Assembly: GCF_042650125.1 (NCBI RefSeq)
Contig: NZ_JBHSAP010000009.1
Location: 372,001-436,000, forward strand
Direction of reading: 5' to 3'
Source: Salinithrix halophila
GTDB taxonomy: Bacteria > Bacillota > Bacilli > Thermoactinomycetales > DSM-45169
DNA length: 64,000 bases
Shown: positions 59,320 through 64,000 of the stretch, one piece after another
How the letters are laid out: every line of letters starts with the position of its first letter
Numbering within the stretch: the first letter of the stretch is position 1
The notes under the pieces: generated by a model
What the model was told of the DNA's origin: nothing
Seen by the model: the letters and a program-made list of their open reading frames with translations, nothing else
Database searches by the model: none
Made by a program: the position numbers and the translations under genes

Positions 59320-60609
59320 TTGACTTCTACTACCGAAAAAACCGTAACCGACATGAGCGTATTTGAGGCCCTTGAATCAGAAGTACGCAGCTATTGTCGC
59401 AGCTTCCCGACCATCTTTGACAAAGCCCGGGGCTATAAACTCTGGGATACGCAAGGCCGGGAATTCATCGATTTTTTCGCCGGTGCTGGCGCGTTAAATT
59501 ACGGCCACAATAATTCCCGGATCAAAAGCAAATTGATCGATTATCTCACCGACGACCACGTCGTTCACAGCCTGGACATGGCTACCGTAGCCAAGGAATC
59601 CTTCCTAAAACGGTTCCAGGATGTGATTCTCTCTCCCCGTGGGATGGACTACAAAGTGATGTTCCCCGGGCCGACGGGCGCCAATACGGTGGAAAGTGCC
59701 TTAAAACTCGCCCGCAAGGTGACGGGGCGGCAAACCGTGATCAGTTTCACCAAAGCTTTCCACGGCATGACCCTCGGGGCCCTCGCGGTGACCGGGAATG
59801 CCTTCAAGCGGAAAGGGGCAGGCGTCCCTCTTCACCACGCCGTTTCGATGCCCTATGATCAGTATCACGAAAATGTGGATTCACTCACCCTGCTTGAGCG
59901 TTACCTGGAAGACGACGGAAGCGGCGTTGATCTCCCTGCCGCAATCATCCTGGAAACGGTCCAAGGAGAAGGAGGGATCAACGTCGCCGGATCCGAGTGG
60001 CTGAAGCAGGTTGAGCAAATCTGTCGTCGTTGGGATATCTTGCTGATCGTCGACGACGTACAGGCAGGCTGTGGCCGTACCGGTCCTTTCTTCAGTTTTG
60101 AAGAAGCCGGTATTCAACCTGATATGGTCTGCCTGTCCAAATCCATCGGCGGTTACGGACTTCCCTTCGCCATCACCCTCATCAAGCCCGAACTTGACCA
60201 GTGGGCGCCTGGTGAGCACAATGGAACCTTCCGCGGTCATAACCTAGCCTTCGTCGCCGCCACGGAAGCCCTTAGTTATTGGGAAACAGACGAACTCACC
60301 CAGGATATCCTTCGCAAAGGGGAGAAAGTTCGACTCGCCCTGGAAGAGATGGCCGCCAAACATCCGGAGCTTCAAACGGACGTTCGCGGACGCGGCCTGA
60401 TGCAGGGAATCTCCTTTGCATCCGAGGGGTTTGCAGACCGGGTTTGCCAAGCTGCCTTCCAACGCGGATTGATTATGGAGACTTCGGGCCCGGACAGTGA
60501 AGTGGCCAAGGTTATGCCTCCTTTGACCATCGACGATGAAGGACTGGACAAGGGGCTCTCGATCCTGGAAGAAAGCATCCAAGCCGCCAAACAATCCTCG
60601 ACTCAGTAA
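59320..60609 (+). CDS. ectB: Diaminobutyrate-2-oxoglutarate transaminase
   Basis: 429 residues, class III aminotransferase. Makes 2,4-diaminobutyrate from aspartate semialdehyde and glutamate, and is reversible. Motifs: FFAGAGALNYGHNN, GPTGANTVESALKLARK, ETVQGEGGINVAG, VDDVQAGCGRTG and the PLP lysine in CLSKSIGGYGLP. TTG 59320 is 12 bases after GAGGAGG; ATG 59353 has no site, and the frame open from 59167 overlaps ectA. It follows ectA by four bases. Confidence 0.92.
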   Translation: MTSTTEKTVTDMSVFEALESEVRSYCRSFPTIFDKARGYKLWDTQGREFIDFFAGAGALNYGHNNSRIKSKLIDYLTDDHVVHSLDMATVAKESFLKRFQDVILSPRGMDYKVMFPGPTGANTVESALKLARKVTGRQTVISFTKAFHGMTLGALAVTGNAFKRKGAGVPLHHAVSMPYDQYHENVDSLTLLERYLEDDGSGVDLPAAIILETVQGEGGINVAGSEWLKQVEQICRRWDILLIVDDVQAGCGRTGPFFSFEEAGIQPDMVCLSKSIGGYGLPFAITLIKPELDQWAPGEHNGTFRGHNLAFVAATEALSYWETDELTQDILRKGEKVRLALEEMAAKHPELQTDVRGRGLMQGISFASEGFADRVCQAAFQRGLIMETSGPDSEVAKVMPPLTIDDEGLDKGLSILEESIQAAKQSSTQ

Positions 60610-60645
60610 TCCACTCCATCTCTCTAACGAAAGGATGATTCTTCA

Positions 60646-61047
60646 ATGATCGTGAAACACCTTGCGGATCTGGTCGGCACCGAAGACGAAGTCAAGGGCC
60701 AAACTTGGGAAAGCCGTCGTTTTCTGCTCAAAAAAGACGGAGTCGGTTTTTCTCTTCACGATACCTTGATTAAGGCGGGAACGACCACCACTATGTGGTA
60801 CAAGAATCACATCGAAGCCGTCTATTGCGTACAGGGGGAAGGGGAAGTGGAAACACTGGACGACGGAACGGTCTACCCCATTAAAAACGGTACCCTGTAC
60901 ACCTTGAACGGCCACGAACGGCACCAGTTGCGGGCCAAGACGGACATGCGCATGGTCTGTGTTTTCAATCCTCCTTGCACTGGGCGGGAAACCCACGATA
61001 AAGACGGGGCCTACCCCTTGCTCGACGACGAGAAAGCTACCGTCTAG
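60646..61047 (+). CDS. ectC: Ectoine synthase
   Basis: 133 residues, cupin fold, iron-dependent. Closes N-gamma-acetyl-diaminobutyrate to ectoine. Typical parts are WESRRFLLKKDGVGFSLHDT, MWYKNHIEAVYCVQGEGEVE and LNGHERHQLRAKTDM, with the family's conserved Glu/Tyr/His. ATG 60646 follows AAAGGATG. Third gene of ectABCD. Confidence 0.95.
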   Translation: MIVKHLADLVGTEDEVKGQTWESRRFLLKKDGVGFSLHDTLIKAGTTTTMWYKNHIEAVYCVQGEGEVETLDDGTVYPIKNGTLYTLNGHERHQLRAKTDMRMVCVFNPPCTGRETHDKDGAYPLLDDEKATV

Positions 61048-61152
61048 TCCAGAAAGGTTATCCATCGTTTCGGGAAAATACTGTACTTCTGAACAACCTC
61101 TCACTCACGTTTGAAGGAAAGGGCGGGAAACTTTCAAACAGGAGTGATCAAG

Positions 61153-62049
61153 ATGGTGGATCTGTATCCTTCGCGAATCGATAACGAACCAAAAATTTTC
61201 GACCGGAAAGACCCCGTAGTCTACAGTGAAGGGACCGACCTTGCCAAAGGGCCCCTTAACCGAGAGCAAGTTGCTTCTTATGAAAAGAACGGCTTTCTCC
61301 TTCTGAAGAATTTCTTCTCCACGGATGAAGTGACAAAAATGACCGGAGAACTGAACCGTTTATGGGACGAAAATCGGACGGTCGATTCCCCAGAGGTGAT
61401 CCGGGAACCAGAAAGTGATGAAATCCGTTCCATCTTCGATGCCCACCGAAAGAACGAGGAATTCAACCGGCTAGCGCGGGACCCCCGGCTCACGGACACG
61501 ATTTCCCAACTGTTGGGCAGCAATGTATATGTCAATCAATTCCGTATCAACTTCAAGCCCGGGTTCAAGGGGAAGGAATTCTACTGGCATTCCGACTTCG
61601 AAACCTGGCACGTGGAGGACGGAATGCCCCGGATGCGAGCGATCAGCTGCTCCATCCTACTGACCGACAACCACTCCTACAACGGGCCGCTGATGCTGAT
61701 ACCGGGGTCTCACAACTATTTCGTCTCCTGCGTCGGAGAAACTCCGGAAGACAACTATAAGTCCTCCCTGAAAAAACAAGAACTAGGTGTGCCAGACAAT
61801 GAAAGCCTCACCTGGCTGGTAGAACAGGGCGGAATTAGCACAGCCACCGGGCCCGCCGGTTCTCTCCTGTTATTCGAATGCAACACCATGCACGGATCCA
61901 ATGGAAATATCACACCGTTGCCCCGGAGCAATGTGTTTTTCGTCTATAACAGTGTAGAAAACGCCTTGGTAGAACCCTTCTCCGGCTTGAAGCCGCGTCC
62001 CGATTTCATCGCCAACCGAAACCCGGAGACACCCGTACTTACTGGGTGA
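61153..62049 (+). CDS. ectD: Ectoine hydroxylase
   Basis: 298 residues, Fe(II)/2-oxoglutarate dioxygenase that makes 5-hydroxyectoine. Iron ligands H146 and D148 are in FYWHSDFETWH and H247 in NTMHGSN; the EctD signature FETWHVEDGMPRMRAISCSI is complete. ATG 61153 follows CAGGAGTGATCAAG; the frame opens earlier at 61111. Last gene of the operon, 105 bases after ectC, and followed by a terminator. Presence of EctD means hydroxyectoine is a product. Confidence 0.96.
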   Translation: MVDLYPSRIDNEPKIFDRKDPVVYSEGTDLAKGPLNREQVASYEKNGFLLLKNFFSTDEVTKMTGELNRLWDENRTVDSPEVIREPESDEIRSIFDAHRKNEEFNRLARDPRLTDTISQLLGSNVYVNQFRINFKPGFKGKEFYWHSDFETWHVEDGMPRMRAISCSILLTDNHSYNGPLMLIPGSHNYFVSCVGETPEDNYKSSLKKQELGVPDNESLTWLVEQGGISTATGPAGSLLLFECNTMHGSNGNITPLPRSNVFFVYNSVENALVEPFSGLKPRPDFIANRNPETPVLTG

Positions 62050-62060
62050 TAAAGGAACCG

Positions 62061-62093
62061 TAAGCCGCATCCTTCTTGGATGCGGCTTATTTT
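62061..62093 (+). terminator. Terminator of ectABCD
   Basis: TAAGCCGCATCC / GGATGCGGCTTA with a 5-base loop and TTTT. Confidence 0.88.
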
Positions 62094-62203
62094 CTCAAAG
62101 GGATATCGAAGTCAAAAAACCTGCAACAATTTTTCGACATCATTCGTCATAAGGGTACAACGATTATGCCAGTGGGTTATCGCTGCCACCAAAGAGAGGT
62201 GAC

Positions 62204-62287
62204 ATGATGCTGGAAGAATTTCGGCTCCTGCTTCCCGTGTTCGGTTTCATCGCGCTGATCGCCGGGATCCTTCTGACCTACCTTTGA
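62204..62287 (+). CDS. 27-residue membrane peptide
   Basis: ATG 62204 (second ATG directly after it) follows AGAGAGGTGAC. The product begins MMLEEFRLLLPVFGFIALIA and ends GILLTYL: a short acidic head and one hydrophobic helix. It lies on its own between the ectD terminator and the convergent ribU gene. Not recognised; the size and ribosome binding site are like those of other single-helix peptides in this window. Confidence 0.45.
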   Translation: MMLEEFRLLLPVFGFIALIAGILLTYL

Positions 62288-62343
62288 AGACCTTCCTCCT
62301 CCTTTACCGGGCTTTATCGGGCGTGGTTACTTGTCATTTATAC

Positions 62344-62369
62344 AAAAACCCGCCCGGAATCCCGGACGG
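62344..62369 (-). terminator. Terminator of ribU
   Basis: CCGTCCGG / CCGGGCGG stem followed by TTTTT on the minus strand. Confidence 0.65.
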
Positions 62370-62404
62370 AGAACAACGTTTTCAGTCATGTGAATGAAGG
62401 CTTT

Positions 62405-62977
62405 TTAACCCGTAGTGGGAAAGCGGAGTTTTGGCTTCAATCGATAGTAGAGCGGCAGAAAAACAAGGGCTACCAATGCTCCCTTCACCAAGTTGAAGGG
62501 TCCGATTCCGTATAAGACCAAGGCCGTCTTCTCAGGGCCCTCGATTGTCCAATTGATCAGAAAGGCATAGGCGGGCAGAATCACGAGATAGTTGGCTACG
62601 CTCATCAAGACAGCCATCGAGAAGGTGGCCGTGGTGAATCCGATCACCAGCCCTTTCACCCCAGGAATCTTCCTTGCCAGCATGGAGGTGATAAGCACGA
62701 AGGTACCGCCGGCTAGGAAGTTGGACATCTGTCCGATCGGGATGCCGGATTCACTCCCGGTAAAAAGGAAGTGCAAGAGATTTTTGATGAATTCTACCAG
62801 CACCCCGGTTAGCGGTCCAAATAGCAGCCCCGCCGCAATAGCGGGCAGTTCGCTAAAATCCACCCTTAAAAAAGCCGGAAAGGGTGGGAGCGGGAAGTTT
62901 AAGGACTGCATGATGAAAGCAAAGCAGGCCAGAAGAGAGACGGTGGTCAACTTTGCTGTGGAACTTGTTTTCGCCAT
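62405..62977 (-). CDS. ribU: Riboflavin transporter, ECF S component
   Basis: 190 residues with about five to six membrane helices. Recognised from LNFPLPPFPAFLRVDFSELP, AIAAGLLFGPLTGVLVEFIKN and the segment VANYLVILPAYAF. It binds riboflavin and works with the shared ECF energising module, encoded elsewhere. ATG 62977 (MAKTSSTAKL) follows AAAGGAGTG by ten bases. The FMN riboswitch upstream confirms the vitamin. Confidence 0.92.
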   Translation of the reverse strand: MAKTSSTAKLTTVSLLACFAFIMQSLNFPLPPFPAFLRVDFSELPAIAAGLLFGPLTGVLVEFIKNLLHFLFTGSESGIPIGQMSNFLAGGTFVLITSMLARKIPGVKGLVIGFTTATFSMAVLMSVANYLVILPAYAFLINWTIEGPEKTALVLYGIGPFNLVKGALVALVFLPLYYRLKPKLRFPTTG

Positions 62978-63024
62978 CAGAGGGACACTCCTTTGTTTTG
63001 TGTATCTGATGACCACCGTACAAC

Positions 63025-63281
63025 GAGAAACCCGAAAGAGGCGGTTGGCCGCCCTCCTTCGGGTTTCTTAGTTTTTGGGCATATTCAAACAAAGGACCAC
63101 CCAATCTACCGATGGCCCCGATCTTTGCCCACACGTGTACGTGTCATCCTTCTCCCATCCAGACTATACTGTCGGCCCCGGAGTTTCACCGGGTCCACCG
63201 CACATATGGCGGGTCACGGACTGAGGCATACTGCACGCCATCACCGCCGGTCGGGAATTTCACCCTGCCCCGAAGGATTGA
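63025..63281 (-). promoter_or_regulatory. FMN (RFN) riboswitch with terminator upstream of ribU
   Basis: On the minus strand the aptamer runs from about 63281 to 63144 with the conserved blocks CTTCGGGGCAGGGTGAAATT, CCCGACCGGCGGT, CCCGGTGAAACTCCGGGGCC, GACAGTATAGTCTGGATGGG and AGAAGGATGAC. The expression platform is a terminator (AGAAACCCGAA / TTCGGGTTTCT, 63025-63071). FMN binding should stop transcription into ribU. Confidence 0.95.
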
Positions 63282-63300
63282 AAACGTTATTCATTTCTTT

Positions 63301-64000
63301 CTATTTTACCGGGAGGGTTTTCTTTTTGGCAAGGGGGAGACGGTGAATCCTCTCCAATACCTGGCGAAAGATTGTCTGAGCACGCATCTCTTTAGGATCA
63401 TCCACTGACCGGACAACCACGGATACCGACCAACGGGGGCGGTCATAAGGGGCATACCCCACCATCCATTTATTATAGCGATCCCCCTTGGAGCCGATCT
63501 GGGCCGTTCCTGTCTTCCCGGACAACGGGATGGAAGCCCCCTTCATGGAACGGGCAGTTCCTTGTGTCACCACTCCCCGCATCATTTGCCGAACCTCTTT
63601 GAGGGAGCGTACCCCGATGGTTTTGTCCATTTTAAGTGCGTGGGATGGAAAACGGAAAAACAGGGTTCCATCATAGCGACGGATTTCATTCACCACCCGG
63701 GGATTGATTGTTTTCCCCCCATGAAAGAGTGTGGTCACCATATTAGCAGCTTGGAGCGGGGTCATTCGGACATCCCGTTGGCCAATTCCTGTCTGTGCCA
63801 ACACCCCCCGATCCTTCCTTGAGGTTCCCTCAGCGAAGATCAGGCCCTTTTCTTCCCCCTTAAGCTGGTGAAAATCTTTTTCCTTAAACAATTCTCCCTT
63901 CCATATCATCGCCTGCCCCAGTCCCATCCGGCGGGCATAGGACTCAATCGTTTTCCCTCCTAGTTTCTCTGCTACCTGGGCAAAAGTGATATTGCAGGAA
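63301..64000 (-). CDS. Penicillin-binding transpeptidase, C-terminal part (runs off the window)
   Basis: About 233 residues of the C-terminal end; the 5' part lies beyond position 64000. The SxN motif is at the window edge (SCNITFAQVAEKLGG) and the KTGT box is in PLSGKTGTAQIGSKGD, so this is an active-site-bearing transpeptidase domain of a class B-type PBP (PbpA/PBP2-like). The preceding SxxK is outside the window. It acts outside the membrane in peptidoglycan cross-linking. The stop is 20 bases before the FMN aptamer of ribU. Confidence 0.85.
   Translation of the reverse strand, partial: SCNITFAQVAEKLGGKTIESYARRMGLGQAMIWKGELFKEKDFHQLKGEEKGLIFAEGTSRKDRGVLAQTGIGQRDVRMTPLQAANMVTTLFHGGKTINPRVVNEIRRYDGTLFFRFPSHALKMDKTIGVRSLKEVRQMMRGVVTQGTARSMKGASIPLSGKTGTAQIGSKGDRYNKWMVGYAPYDRPRWSVSVVVRSVDDPKEMRAQTIFRQVLERIHRLPLAKKKTLPVK

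Noticed and set aside
1..64000. CRISPR arrays, tRNA and rRNA genes, prophage or conjugation modules.
   Set aside because: No regularly spaced repeats, no tRNA-like TTCGA/CCA arms in context, and no phage structural or conjugation genes were seen.

Overview
The window reads as chromosomal DNA of a Gram-positive, endospore-forming member of the Bacillales with moderately high GC. Signs are sigK, cotJABC, a Ger(x)C remnant, the yqeG-yqeH-aroE-nadD-yqeK-rsfS block with comEA/comER, SAM-, T-box- and FMN-controlled genes, and AGGAGG-type ribosome binding sites with many TTG/GTG starts. Hydroxyectoine synthesis together with immune-inhibitor-A proteases suggests the Thermoactinomycetaceae (Kroppenstedtia/Desmospora/Melghirimyces-like). 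This placement is inferred from gene content, not from a database search. There are no rRNA or tRNA genes and no CRISPR array.

Layout. 0-12 kb: YitT-type membrane protein, dcd, the SAM-riboswitch-controlled metI-metC operon, rocD, a metallo-beta-lactamase-fold hydrolase, a DUF2935 protein, gntK, and the divergent comEA/comER pair. 12-20 kb: leuS behind a leucine T-box, then the conserved rsfS-yqeK-nadD-aroE-yqeH-yqeG operon (minus strand). 20-31 kb: an exported serine hydrolase, PerR-box catalase, DeoR regulator with a Cof-type phosphatase, an SDR enzyme, a DUF4397 protein, cotJABC, a Ger(x)C fragment and an uninterrupted sigK. 31-44 kb: an alanine/sodium symporter behind a structured leader, two tandem immune inhibitor A metalloproteases, an MFS exporter, a TnpB element next to a truncated DUF4166 gene, an aminotransferase, an alpha/beta hydrolase and an orphan PTS EIIA.

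44.5-62 kb is the most coherent region and the best candidate for a little-described system. A minus-strand operon (eutD/doeA, eutC, a cystathionine-synthase-like PLP enzyme, an M20 deacetylase, homoserine dehydrogenase, aldehyde dehydrogenase) faces a plus-strand eutB plus a PucR-type regulator. Next comes the ehuBCDA importer (minus strand), then ectABCD (plus strand). The cell can therefore make ectoine and hydroxyectoine, import them, and probably eat them, all from one 17.5-kb locus. Several steps appear to use enzymes or regulators that are not the textbook ones: M20 instead of the aspartoacylase-type DoeB, PucR instead of EnuR, extra Hom and CGS-like enzymes, and no visible DoeD or EutA.

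Several very short genes with good ribosome binding sites are easily missed: two tandem 22-residue membrane peptides, a 24-residue and a 27-residue membrane peptide, a 52-residue peptide, and a 51-residue Trp-rich basic peptide resembling leaderless bacteriocins. There are also two stand-alone right ends of IS200/IS605-type elements. One of them supplies the stop codon of leuS. The window ends inside a penicillin-binding transpeptidase gene, downstream of which lies ribU with an FMN riboswitch.
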